Source: Rhizobiaceae bacterium (GTDB lineage Bacteria; Pseudomonadota; Alphaproteobacteria; Rhizobiales; Rhizobiaceae). From it: a DNA stretch of 64,000 nucleotides. The notes below the pieces were generated by a model. That model saw only the letters and a list, made by a program, of their open reading frames with translations, was not told the origin of the DNA and ran no database searches. Made by a program: the position numbers and the translations under genes. Location: positions 62,001-126,000 of the forward strand of contig JARGOX010000006.1 in the NCBI GenBank assembly GCA_029233925.1, given 5' to 3'. Numbering within the stretch: position 1 is the stretch's first letter; each line of letters opens with the position of its first letter. This document shows positions 51,899 through 60,058 of the stretch, piece by piece.

Positions 51899-52744
51899 AT
51901 GCCGAGTGTATCAGTTGGGGGCAATGAATTGTCCTACAAATTCAATGGCACCCGAAGCCGCGATCAAGGTCCCGTTCTGGTTCTCATCCACGGCGCCGGG
52001 GGCAACGCCCGCGACTGGCCTGAGGCCTGGCACGGCCACAAGGACAGGACACGCCTGATGGGTCTGACAGCCAGATCCGAAGGCCGACGGCTGGAAGAAT
52101 TCCCGGTCTATGCGCTCGAATTGCCGGGCCACGGAAAATCAGCCGGTGGCGGCTGCAGTTCGGTCGATGAATATGCTGCTGCAGTCGCCGGTTTTCTTGA
52201 TAGTCTCGCATTGGAAAATGTCGTTCTAGTCGGGCATTCGATGGGTGCGGCCATAGCGCTGACGCTGGCGGCCGATGGCAATGACCGCATTGCCGGGATC
52301 GCCCTTCTCGGCGGGTCAGCCAGGCTCACGGTCTCCGATGCGATACTGCAAGGTCTGCAAAACGCCTTTGAGTCAACGGTCGACAATATTGTTAAATATT
52401 CCTGGAAAAAAACCACCAGTGCATTTTTCAAAGGCGAATCCCGGCAACATATGTTCGATGCCGGTCAGCAAGTGGTTTACAACGATTTTCTGGCCTGCAG
52501 CCGGTTTGACCTTTCCGACCGGCTGGACACGGTCACCCTGCCTGTTCTGGTCATCGCCGGGCAAAGCGACCGGATGGTGCCGCTGGAAACGAGCCGGGAA
52601 ATGGCAGAAGCATTCAAACACGGGAAATTGGTGACGCTCGAAGATTGCGGCCATTACATGCAGGTAGAAAAGACCGGTCTGGTGGCGGAAGAATTGTCGG
52701 CTTTCCTCCATGAAAACATGGTTGGCGCGGAAAAGAAAAGCTGA
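51899..52744 (+). CDS. Alpha/beta hydrolase
   Basis: A 281-residue alpha/beta hydrolase: oxyanion motif VLIHGAGGNARDWP, nucleophile elbow in VVLVGHSMGAAIALTLA (GHSMG), acid Asp in VLVIAGQSDRMVP, and His in LEDCGHYMQVEK. The ATG at 51899 follows AAAGGGG. The cap region (KYSWKKTTSAFFKGES) is small. Function unknown; esterase, haloalkane-type or lactonase activity are all possible. Confidence 0.83.
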   Translation: MPSVSVGGNELSYKFNGTRSRDQGPVLVLIHGAGGNARDWPEAWHGHKDRTRLMGLTARSEGRRLEEFPVYALELPGHGKSAGGGCSSVDEYAAAVAGFLDSLALENVVLVGHSMGAAIALTLAADGNDRIAGIALLGGSARLTVSDAILQGLQNAFESTVDNIVKYSWKKTTSAFFKGESRQHMFDAGQQVVYNDFLACSRFDLSDRLDTVTLPVLVIAGQSDRMVPLETSREMAEAFKHGKLVTLEDCGHYMQVEKTGLVAEELSAFLHENMVGAEKKS

Positions 52745-52883
52745 ACAGCATTCCGCGACGGTGACTGTGAGCGCCTTTGTCGTGTTCCAGTCGGGGAACG
52801 TCGCATGAGTCTACAGCGCCCTTGATCGCGCCAATTCAGGCAAGACACTTCTTGCGTTTCTGGACGACCAGCTCAGGAGAGAA

Positions 52884-53180
52884 TTGCTGTCAGGACACGT
52901 TGAAAACGGCGCTGCGGAAACGGAAGCTATCTTGAAAGCCTTGCATGACGAGTTGAAGCAGATCAAAGAAGACGGGTACAGAATTTCCAAGAGCGGTCAG
53001 TTGGTTGGCGTGACAGATATTTCTGTCGCCGTAACAGGCGATGACGGAAATGCATTCAGCGTTTTGACATGTCCCTACATGGAAAGAATACAAGACAATG
53101 AAGCCGCAACAGATCATGGCGACATTTTCAGCGTCAAAGACAAATTGTTGCAACTCGCGGAAAAATTATCGATGAGCTGA
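52884..53180 (+). CDS. Small hypothetical protein
   Basis: A 98-residue protein with an amphipathic N-terminal helix (ETEAILKALHDELKQIKEDG), a beta region (GVTDISVAVTGDDGNAFSVLTC) and a C-terminal helix. The start is TTG, supported by CAGGAGAGAA just upstream. The same frame is open for about 75 more bases upstream with plausible helix (SGKTLLAFLDDQLRREL) but lacks a start codon. I do not recognise the family. Confidence 0.5.
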   Translation: MLSGHVENGAAETEAILKALHDELKQIKEDGYRISKSGQLVGVTDISVAVTGDDGNAFSVLTCPYMERIQDNEAATDHGDIFSVKDKLLQLAEKLSMS

Positions 53181-53382
53181 CCCGGCTCAGATGGGTTCGA
53201 CGCCTGTGGAAGAGACGTCGCAAATCCTTGTATTTTTAGCACATATTCGCCGCGCCCAATTCAGATTTTCCGCGCAAAAAAAACCTTTTTACAGAGCCTG
53301 CCCCTCATCTTTCCTTTCCAGCTGGAATGCTGTTACCGACCTGCGTTTTCCCCAGCGGTCCATCCTGTCGGGCAAATCCCGC

Positions 53383-53430
53383 TTGACATAATCGGCGATT
53401 CTCTATTTGTTCGGTAACTGGACGAACTAA
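53383..53430 (+). promoter_or_regulatory. Promoter and inverted-repeat operator of the ROK operon
   Basis: TTGACA at 53383-53388 lies 17 bases before a weak TTTGTT (53406-53411). TTTGTTCG (53406-53413) and CGAACTAA (53423-53430) form an inverted repeat with a 9-base centre, of the TTNGTTCG...CGAACNAA type seen for alphaproteobacterial ROK regulators. It lies directly before the ROK gene, which suggests autoregulation of the operon. Confidence 0.6.
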
Positions 53431-53435
53431 AAGGA

Positions 53436-54656
53436 ATGAGCGTGGCAGACCCAACCAACATATCGCGGCGGATGACCCTGAGTTCGGTCGTACAGGCAAT
53501 CACAAGCTATGGCCCGATCTCCCGCGCCAGCGTCGCGAAGATGACCGGGCTCTCCAAGCAAACCGTCTCGGAAATCGTTTCGTCACTAGAAAACGACGGC
53601 TGGGTTCAGACTGTCGGCCGGACGGAGGGAAATGTCGGCAGACGCGCCGTTGTCTACGAAATCGTACCCGATGCGGCTTTGGTGGCAAGCGTGGACCTCG
53701 GAGGCACCAAGGTCAGGGTCGCCCTTTGCAATCTTTCAGGCGCTGTCGTTGCAGAAATCACCGAACCCACCACCCAGGGTGGCGGTGCGGCAGTTGTCGA
53801 CCAGATCGGAAAGATCATCATCGATGCCGCAACACGGCACGGGATCGGCTCCGAGAAGATTCGCGTGGCTGTTGTCGGCGTGCCCGGCGTTCTCGATTCC
53901 CGGACCGGTCACATCAATCTGGCTCCCAATATCAACGGAATTGACAGCATCGATTTCCCTGCCCTCCTGCAGGCACGTCTTGGAATTGAAGTTCTTGTCG
54001 AAAACGACGTCAATCTGGCCGCCTTAGGTGAGCACTGGATGACCCACCGTGGCGACAAGGACGATCTGGTGTTCCTGTCGATCGGCACGGGAATCGGCGC
54101 CGGCATTGTTATTGGCGGACAATTGGTGCGCGGATCGACCGGTGGCGCCGGTGAAATAGGCTATCTGCCGTTCGGCGCCGACCCCTATGAAGAGGAAAGC
54201 CTTACGGTCGGCGCTCTGGAGCGCGTGGCAGCAACCAGCGCGATCATACATCACTACCTGGAACTGACCGGTAAACGCAGGAGCGTCCCGGAGATCTTCG
54301 AAGCCTTGGTTACCGGCGACACAGAAGCCACCCAGGTGCTTCAGGAGGCTGCCGGCTATATCGCGCGCGCCATTGCCGCGATTGCCGCTGTGGTCGATCC
54401 GGCCTGCGTCGTCATCGGTGGTTCGATCGGTGCGCGCGAAGAGCTCATCAAAATGATCGAACCGGAAATCAATCGATGTTTCCCAAGACCCATCCCTGTC
54501 GAGGTGTCTGTTCTTGGCAATCATGCGGCCCTGGTCGGCGGTGCATCGATTGCCTTGTCCCGACTGCACATAGCGCTGTTTTCCGGCGGCCTGCCGGGCG
54601 CTCAAATTGTCGTGCCGCCACCATTGCTTGAAAACTACCAGGAGAATGTGGCGTGA
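53436..54656 (+). CDS. ROK family transcriptional regulator
   Basis: A 406-residue ROK repressor. An N-terminal winged helix (about 10-75, with ISRASVAKMTGLSKQTVSEIV) is followed by the sugar-kinase-like fold: VDLGGTKVRVALCNLSG, GVPGVLDSRTG, LVENDVNLAALGE and VFLSIGTGIGAGIVIGG. The usual Cys-rich zinc motif of ROK proteins (GxCxCGxxGCxE) is not visible; the region reads GEIGYLPFGADPYEEESL. A GTG at 53442 with AAAGGA 6 bases upstream may be the true start. It overlaps the M20 gene by 4 bases and heads the operon that it probably represses in the absence of the sugar-like inducer. Confidence 0.9.
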   Translation: MSVADPTNISRRMTLSSVVQAITSYGPISRASVAKMTGLSKQTVSEIVSSLENDGWVQTVGRTEGNVGRRAVVYEIVPDAALVASVDLGGTKVRVALCNLSGAVVAEITEPTTQGGGAAVVDQIGKIIIDAATRHGIGSEKIRVAVVGVPGVLDSRTGHINLAPNINGIDSIDFPALLQARLGIEVLVENDVNLAALGEHWMTHRGDKDDLVFLSIGTGIGAGIVIGGQLVRGSTGGAGEIGYLPFGADPYEEESLTVGALERVAATSAIIHHYLELTGKRRSVPEIFEALVTGDTEATQVLQEAAGYIARAIAAIAAVVDPACVVIGGSIGAREELIKMIEPEINRCFPRPIPVEVSVLGNHAALVGGASIALSRLHIALFSGGLPGAQIVVPPPLLENYQENVA

Positions 54657-55936
54657 GATCCGCTTCCATCACAACCAGACTCGCAGCCTGTCAGGAAAAA
54701 CAGGCCGATATAGACTTGCTGCGTCAGGCGATCGGCTGTGACAGTGTCACCGGAAATGAGGCCGGCTTTGCCGATTTCCTGAAATCAACAATGACGCAAA
54801 TGCAATTGGACACCGGTTCAGGCGACTTTCTGCCCGGTCGTCCAAATACCTGGGGTACCAGAAAGGGTTCGGGCAAAGGCCAAAACCTCATCTTCGTCGG
54901 CCATACGGATACGGTTCATGTTCGTGGCTGGTCGGATCATTGGAAAGGCCGCGTGCAGCAGGACCCCTTCTCAGCGCCGATAATCGATGGAGAGATCTGG
55001 GGACGTGGCGCCTGCGATCTGAAGGGCGGAATTTGCGCAGCCCTTGGTGCCCTGCGCCTGCTGGATAAGGCAGGTGTGCAATTGCAAGGTGACATTTCCT
55101 TCGCCTTCATCGGAGACGAGGAAAGCGGCGAGCCCGGAACGGGTGTCAGTGCCGGCGCCAAGGATCTGGTAAAACGGATAAAGAGCGGCCAGATCGCCAA
55201 ACCCGATTTCGCCATCTATGTCGAGCCGACCAAACTGGATGTCTACACGGCACAGATCGGTTTTTTTATTGCCGACATCACCATCACCGGCAAATCTGCC
55301 TATTTTGGAACGCCTGAAGATGGCGTTGATGCGCTCAAGGCAACCCATGCTGTCCTTTCGGCAATCTGGCGCCATGCAGAGGTTCTTTCACAAGGGCCGA
55401 AACATACCTTTCTAGGCGCGTCAGACCTCCTTGTGACCAAGATCAATGGCGGCGGATATATTGCCGTTCCCGGTGAATGCAGCCTGTCGCTTATTCGCAA
55501 GCTTCGCCCCGGTGAAGACCTGAACGAAGCCGTTGCCCAGTTTGAGGCGGCCGTGAACAGCGCAACGCTGGAAGACGGCATCGCGGTAAAGATCGCCTAT
55601 CCTGCCGGACGCGATCATGAATTTGGTGGGTCACCGGTTGAGATCGACCCAAACCACGCCGCCGCCCGTGCCCTTTCTGCATGCGTGAAAGATGCCTGCG
55701 GTGATCGCGGCACAATCGGCGGTGCGCCCTACTGGTCCGAAAATCCGTTCATCGTCAACGAAATCGGTTGCGCTGCCGTCTATTGCGCTCCCGGCGATAT
55801 CAGCGTTGCCCACACTTTCGAAGAACGCATCAACGTTGAAGAATATCTGGCGGCCATTCGCGCCTTCGCTCTTTTCATCATGCAGTACTGCGGAACCAAG
55901 TCTGAAACCGAAATTTCAACAGGAGAAATGCAATGA
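54653..55936 (+). CDS. M20 family metallo-amidohydrolase/peptidase (ArgE/DapE class)
   Basis: A 427-residue zinc enzyme. Zinc ligands and catalytic residues fit the family: VGHTDTVH (His near 84, Asp near 86), GRGACDLKGG (Asp near 121), IGDEESGEPGTG (Glu pair near 155), VEPT (near 188) and the late HTFEERINVEEYL (His). The lid/dimerisation domain lies between about 200 and 310. The start is GTG with CAGGAGAA 5-7 bases upstream. Such enzymes split amide bonds of N-acyl amino acids or dipeptides. Here it may deacylate an N-acylated or amidated substrate brought in by the ABC importer. Confidence 0.88.
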   Translation: MRSASITTRLAACQEKQADIDLLRQAIGCDSVTGNEAGFADFLKSTMTQMQLDTGSGDFLPGRPNTWGTRKGSGKGQNLIFVGHTDTVHVRGWSDHWKGRVQQDPFSAPIIDGEIWGRGACDLKGGICAALGALRLLDKAGVQLQGDISFAFIGDEESGEPGTGVSAGAKDLVKRIKSGQIAKPDFAIYVEPTKLDVYTAQIGFFIADITITGKSAYFGTPEDGVDALKATHAVLSAIWRHAEVLSQGPKHTFLGASDLLVTKINGGGYIAVPGECSLSLIRKLRPGEDLNEAVAQFEAAVNSATLEDGIAVKIAYPAGRDHEFGGSPVEIDPNHAAARALSACVKDACGDRGTIGGAPYWSENPFIVNEIGCAAVYCAPGDISVAHTFEERINVEEYLAAIRAFALFIMQYCGTKSETEISTGEMQ

Positions 55937-56985
55937 AACAGTTGATAAGACATATTCTATCAGGAGCAGCACTGGCGCTCGCGACCCTTCCGGTCAGCGC
56001 TCAAACGGTAGGCCCCCAGGGTGAAACCGCCACACTATCCTCGGCAATCGTTGTTGCTGACGAAAACATCGAAGCGGTTCGCGCAGGCGGCCACACGGCG
56101 GCCCTTCTGTGGCACGACCAATCGGATTTTGTAAACGCGGTTACTGCCGGTGCTACGGATGAATTCACCCGTTTCGGCATTGAAGTGGTCGCTACCACAA
56201 GTGCCGGATTTGATGCTGCAAAACAACGCAGCGACATCGAAACAGCACTTGTGAAAAAGCCAAGTATCATCCTTTCACTGCCCCTGGATCCGGTCACGTC
56301 GGCCGCTGCATTCGAGGAAGCAAAGGCTGAAGGCGTCAAGCTGGTTTTCCTTTCAAATCTGCCGTCCGGATACAAGCACCCGGACGACTATGCGGCCATT
56401 GTCACCGATGATCTGTTCCAGATGGGCAAGCAGGCAGCGGATGCGCTTGCGGCAGCCATGGGTGGCAAGGGCACGGTTGGCTGGGTCTTTCATGACGCCG
56501 CCTATTATGTGACCAACCAGCGCGACAACGCGTTCAAAACGACGATTGAGAACGATTACCCGGACATTTCGATTGTCGCCGAACAGGGCATCAGCGATCC
56601 CGCTCGCGCCGAAGACATTGCAAATGCGATGCTTCTGAGGAACCCCGATCTGGGCGGCATCTACGTGACCTGGGCCGGCCCGGCAGAAGGCGTCCTGGCG
56701 GCGCTGCGTGCCAACGGCAACAAAACGACCAAAATCGTCACGTTGGACCTGTCCGAACCGATTGCACTGGATATGGTGCGCGGCGGGAATGTTGCCGCGA
56801 TCGTGGCCGACGAAGCCTATGAGCTTGGCCGGGCGATGGCAGCGGCGGCCATTCTTGATCTTCTCGACCAGGACGTTCCGCCCTTCGTCGTTGCCCCTGC
56901 CGTCACTGTGACTGCGGACAATGTTGCCGAAGGCTGGATGCAATCGCTGCACATCGAAGCGCCCAAAAGCCTGAGCGCCCAATAG
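55933..56985 (+). CDS. Sugar-type ABC transporter substrate-binding protein
   Basis: A 350-residue periplasmic binding protein of the ribose-binding (CUT2) fold. The signal peptide (MKQLIRHILSGAALALATLPVSA) is followed by a region with AALLWHDQSDFVNAVTAGATDEF; landmarks are PSIILSLPLDPVTSAAAFEEA and LRNPDLGGIYVTWAGPAEGVL. It starts 4 bases before the M20 stop (ATGA). A 13-bp hairpin follows the gene. It is the receptor for the permease and ATPase encoded further down the operon. Confidence 0.87.
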   Translation: MKQLIRHILSGAALALATLPVSAQTVGPQGETATLSSAIVVADENIEAVRAGGHTAALLWHDQSDFVNAVTAGATDEFTRFGIEVVATTSAGFDAAKQRSDIETALVKKPSIILSLPLDPVTSAAAFEEAKAEGVKLVFLSNLPSGYKHPDDYAAIVTDDLFQMGKQAADALAAAMGGKGTVGWVFHDAAYYVTNQRDNAFKTTIENDYPDISIVAEQGISDPARAEDIANAMLLRNPDLGGIYVTWAGPAEGVLAALRANGNKTTKIVTLDLSEPIALDMVRGGNVAAIVADEAYELGRAMAAAAILDLLDQDVPPFVVAPAVTVTADNVAEGWMQSLHIEAPKSLSAQ

Positions 56986-56998
56986 CAGCCACACGAAA

Positions 56999-57032
56999 TG
57001 GTCCGACGGGAAACCATCCTCCCGTCGGACCA
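56999..57032 (+). other. Hairpin after the binding-protein gene
   Basis: TGGTCCGACGGGA (56999-57011) pairs perfectly with TCCCGTCGGACCA (57020-57032) over an 8-base loop. No T-run follows. It is the third such hairpin after a receptor gene in this window. Confidence 0.75.
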
Positions 57033-57140
57033 ACGCCGCCTCAACTCACAGGCGGAATGCAGCGCAACACCGTTTGATCACAGCGACAGAGGACCTCTCC
57101 ATGTGTCCGCAAACCGCAACCTGGCTCCTGAAAGATTGAC

Positions 57141-58094
57141 ATGAACAGCGTAAAAACACGACTGTCCGGCCTCGATTTCCAACAATTGGTTGTCTATATA
57201 GGCTTCCTTGCAATTTTCCTTTTCTTTGCCTTGACCCTTCAGGATGATGGCTTTCTTACGCAGCGCAATCTGACGAACATCATCCTGCAGACTGCCCCGG
57301 CAACGATCATGGCAATTGGTCTTGTTTTCGCCCTCTCTGCCGGCGAGATCGACTTGAGTTTTGGCTCTATCGTCGCCGTCTCCGCACTGTCTGCAGCCGT
57401 GGTCATGCAGGAACACTCCATGGCCTTTGGCATTTTTGCAGGCTTGGGCGCCGGCGTGATGATTGGCGCATTCAACGGCCTACTGGTTGCCTATTTCAAA
57501 CTGCCATCGTTTCTGGTCACATTGGCCACCATGGGTCTGTTTGCCGGCATTGCACGCTCGATGACCAATCTGCGCTCGATACCCGTCCTCAATGAGACCT
57601 TTACCGGCATCTTCGGGTCCGGAAAACTTTTCTCTGTGCCCTCCCTGGTCATCTGGACGATCATCGGCGTAGCGATAGGGCATCTGGTCTATCGCCATAC
57701 GAAATTCGGCGCGCATGTTCTTGCAACCGGTGACAATCCGCGCGCCGCGCAGGTGTCTGGCATCAAGGTGCCGAGAATTCGCTTCTACGTTCTGACCATA
57801 TGCGGTGCCTGTGCAGGCCTCGCCGGCCTGCTCTATGCTGGCAGGCTGCAGGCCGCCAGATATACGCTCGGCGAAAGCGATCTGATGACGGTCATTGCCG
57901 CGGTGATTGTCGGCGGCACGGCCCTCAAAGGCGGCAAGGGCTCGGTTTTCGGCGCACTGATCGGCTCTTTGATGATGGGAATGCTGAACAACGGATTGAT
58001 CCTGATGAACCTGAGGGTCTCTGACCAGATGATTGTCAGGGGATTGATCATTCTGCTTGCCGTCGCGGTCTCTCTTCGCGACAAAAACCGATAG
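57141..58094 (+). CDS. Sugar ABC transporter permease (RbsC class)
   Basis: A 317-residue permease with about nine hydrophobic helices and CUT2 landmarks: VFALSAGEIDLSFGSIVAVSA, LPSFLVTLATMGLFAGIARS, FGAHVLATGDNPRAAQVSGI and GGTALKGGKGSVFGALIG. It is the only permease of the operon, so the channel is probably a homodimer. The start follows a weak ribosome site (GAAAG). Confidence 0.9.
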   Translation: MNSVKTRLSGLDFQQLVVYIGFLAIFLFFALTLQDDGFLTQRNLTNIILQTAPATIMAIGLVFALSAGEIDLSFGSIVAVSALSAAVVMQEHSMAFGIFAGLGAGVMIGAFNGLLVAYFKLPSFLVTLATMGLFAGIARSMTNLRSIPVLNETFTGIFGSGKLFSVPSLVIWTIIGVAIGHLVYRHTKFGAHVLATGDNPRAAQVSGIKVPRIRFYVLTICGACAGLAGLLYAGRLQAARYTLGESDLMTVIAAVIVGGTALKGGKGSVFGALIGSLMMGMLNNGLILMNLRVSDQMIVRGLIILLAVAVSLRDKNR

Positions 58095-58108
58095 GAAGGG
58101 CCTGAAAA

Positions 58109-59320
58109 ATGTTCCTGGATGTATTGATACGCAGAAACCCGCAGTTTATCGAAGCTGCAATGGCGCTGCACCAGAATGGTGAGATACCACCCAATTCCTA
58201 TGTTCTGGATCTCGACACCGTTGAAAAAAATGCCGGATATTTCTCCGCCATGGCTGAAAGCCTTGGTCTGAAGACCTTCGCCATGACGAAACAGGTTGGT
58301 CGCCATTCGGGTTTTTGTCAGGCCGTCATGCGCGGCGGCATTGATCGCTCCGTCGCGGTCGATATGGACTGTGCGGTTGCCTGTCATCGCGCCGGTTTGA
58401 AAACCGGACATCTTGGCCATCTGGTACAGGTGCCACGCGGCGATGCGCAATTCGCAGCGGCCCAGTTGCAGCCCGATTACTGGACCGTATTCAGCGACGA
58501 TAAAGCCAGGGAGGCAGCACAGGCCGCCCAGAAGGCAGGTCGCGTACAAAAACTGCTGGCCAGAATTCAGACCGAAGGTGATACATTCTACCGGGGGCAC
58601 GAAGGCGGCTTTGCGGCAAAAGACATATGCGCCGTCGCCGATCAACTGGATGCGCTGGACGGCAGCGAATTCAGCGGGATCACCACCTTCCCCGCCCTGC
58701 TGTTCGATCTGCAAAGCCGCGCGGTCAAGCCGACACCCAATCTTGAAACCCTGGCGCGTGCTTCAGAGGCATTGGCCGCGGCCGGACGCTACAACATCGA
58801 GGTCAATGCCCCCGGCACAAATTCGGCAGTCGTGTTGAAAGCTTTGGCCGAGGCGGGCGCCACCCAATGCGAGCCTGGCAACGCCTTGCACGGAACGACG
58901 CCTTTGCATGCCCTTGAGGACCTGCCGGAGGAACCCGCTGTTCTTTATCTCAGTGAAGTGTCCCACCACCATGGTGGCAATGCCTTTTGCTTCGGCGGCG
59001 GCCTCTATATCGATCCGGTCTTTCCAAAATACGATGTACAGGCAATTGTCTCAAAGGAACCCACCCGCTCTCGCGACTGCCTGGCCAGCGTCGAAATTCC
59101 GGATTATTCAGCCATTGACTATTACGGCATGATCGATGCCACGGGAGCGGTCAAACCCAAGGCCGGCGACACCGTTATTTTCGGTTTTCGAGGTCAGGCA
59201 TTCGTCACCCGCGCCAATGTGGTTGGCATCTCCGGCATTTCGACTGGAACGCCGCGCGTCGGGTCCATCGAAAACGCGTTCGGTCAGCCCATTGGCTGGC
59301 CAGAAAGAGCCCTGTCATGA
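58109..59320 (+). CDS. YhfX-like fold-type III PLP-dependent enzyme (putative amino acid racemase)
   Basis: A 403-residue protein resembling E. coli YhfX and alanine-racemase-fold enzymes. The PLP Lys is probably K61 in FAMTKQVGRHSGF. Other landmarks are SYVLDLDTVEKNAGYF, GGIDRSVAVDMDCAVACHRAG, EVNAPGTNSAVVLKALAEAG and SHHHGGNAFCFGGGLYIDP. Family members are predicted racemases or epimerases; none to my knowledge has a firm reaction. Its location inside a sugar-type importer operon, between permease and ATPase genes, is unusual. It probably acts on the amino-acid or amino-sugar part of the substrate. Confidence 0.8.
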   Translation: MFLDVLIRRNPQFIEAAMALHQNGEIPPNSYVLDLDTVEKNAGYFSAMAESLGLKTFAMTKQVGRHSGFCQAVMRGGIDRSVAVDMDCAVACHRAGLKTGHLGHLVQVPRGDAQFAAAQLQPDYWTVFSDDKAREAAQAAQKAGRVQKLLARIQTEGDTFYRGHEGGFAAKDICAVADQLDALDGSEFSGITTFPALLFDLQSRAVKPTPNLETLARASEALAAAGRYNIEVNAPGTNSAVVLKALAEAGATQCEPGNALHGTTPLHALEDLPEEPAVLYLSEVSHHHGGNAFCFGGGLYIDPVFPKYDVQAIVSKEPTRSRDCLASVEIPDYSAIDYYGMIDATGAVKPKAGDTVIFGFRGQAFVTRANVVGISGISTGTPRVGSIENAFGQPIGWPERALS

Positions 59321-60057
59321 CACCCGGAACGAATGTCCTGTCGTTGAAAAATATCCACAAAGCCTTTGGTGGGGTTGTCGCCATTCAGGATTTCTCACTG
59401 GATCTGCAAGCCGGTGAAATCGTCGCCCTGGTCGGGGACAATGGCGCTGGAAAATCAACCCTGATCAAGATCGTTTCCGGCGTCTATACGCCGACATCCG
59501 GTGAAATTCGTCTGGATGGCGAAGCCGCAACCTTCAGCGACGCAAGCTCGGCGCGCAGCAATGGCATCGAGGTTGTTTATCAGGACCTTGCCCTCGCCGA
59601 CCAACAGCCCGTTTACATGAACATGTTCCTCGGGCGCGAACTGACCAAGCCACCCTTCGGACTTTTGGACAAGGCACGCATGCGCCGCGAGGCGCAGGGA
59701 CTGGTTGACGAACTGGACGTGCGCATTCCCTCCGCCGCCTCGACAATCAGCGATCTGAGCGGCGGGCAGCGCCAGGGCATCGCCATTGCCCGTGCAACCC
59801 ATTGGGCCAGCAAGCTGATCCTGCTCGACGAACCGACCGCCGCGCTGGGTGTTGCGGAAACTGCCAGGGTCGAGGAACAGATCATAAATCTGAAGCAGAA
59901 GAACCTCGCGATCCTGATCATCAGCCACAGTCTGGATCAGGTGTTCCGCCTGTCAGACAGAATCTGCGTACTGCGGCGTGGCGAGCAAATCGGCATCAGG
60001 GAAACCGCCAGCACCGATAAAAACGAGATCGTCTCAATGATCACCGGAGTATCCTGA
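59317..60057 (+). CDS. Sugar ABC transporter ATP-binding protein (single-domain)
   Basis: A 246-residue ABC ATPase with Walker A GDNGAGKST (near 44), signature LSGGQRQGIAIARAT, Walker B LILLDEPTAALG and switch His in IISHSLD. CUT2 importers normally have a fused double ATPase of about 500 residues; this one has a single domain, so it must work as a homodimer. Its start overlaps the YhfX stop by 4 bases. Confidence 0.9.
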   Translation: MTPGTNVLSLKNIHKAFGGVVAIQDFSLDLQAGEIVALVGDNGAGKSTLIKIVSGVYTPTSGEIRLDGEAATFSDASSARSNGIEVVYQDLALADQQPVYMNMFLGRELTKPPFGLLDKARMRREAQGLVDELDVRIPSAASTISDLSGGQRQGIAIARATHWASKLILLDEPTAALGVAETARVEEQIINLKQKNLAILIISHSLDQVFRLSDRICVLRRGEQIGIRETASTDKNEIVSMITGVS

Positions 60058-60058
60058 T

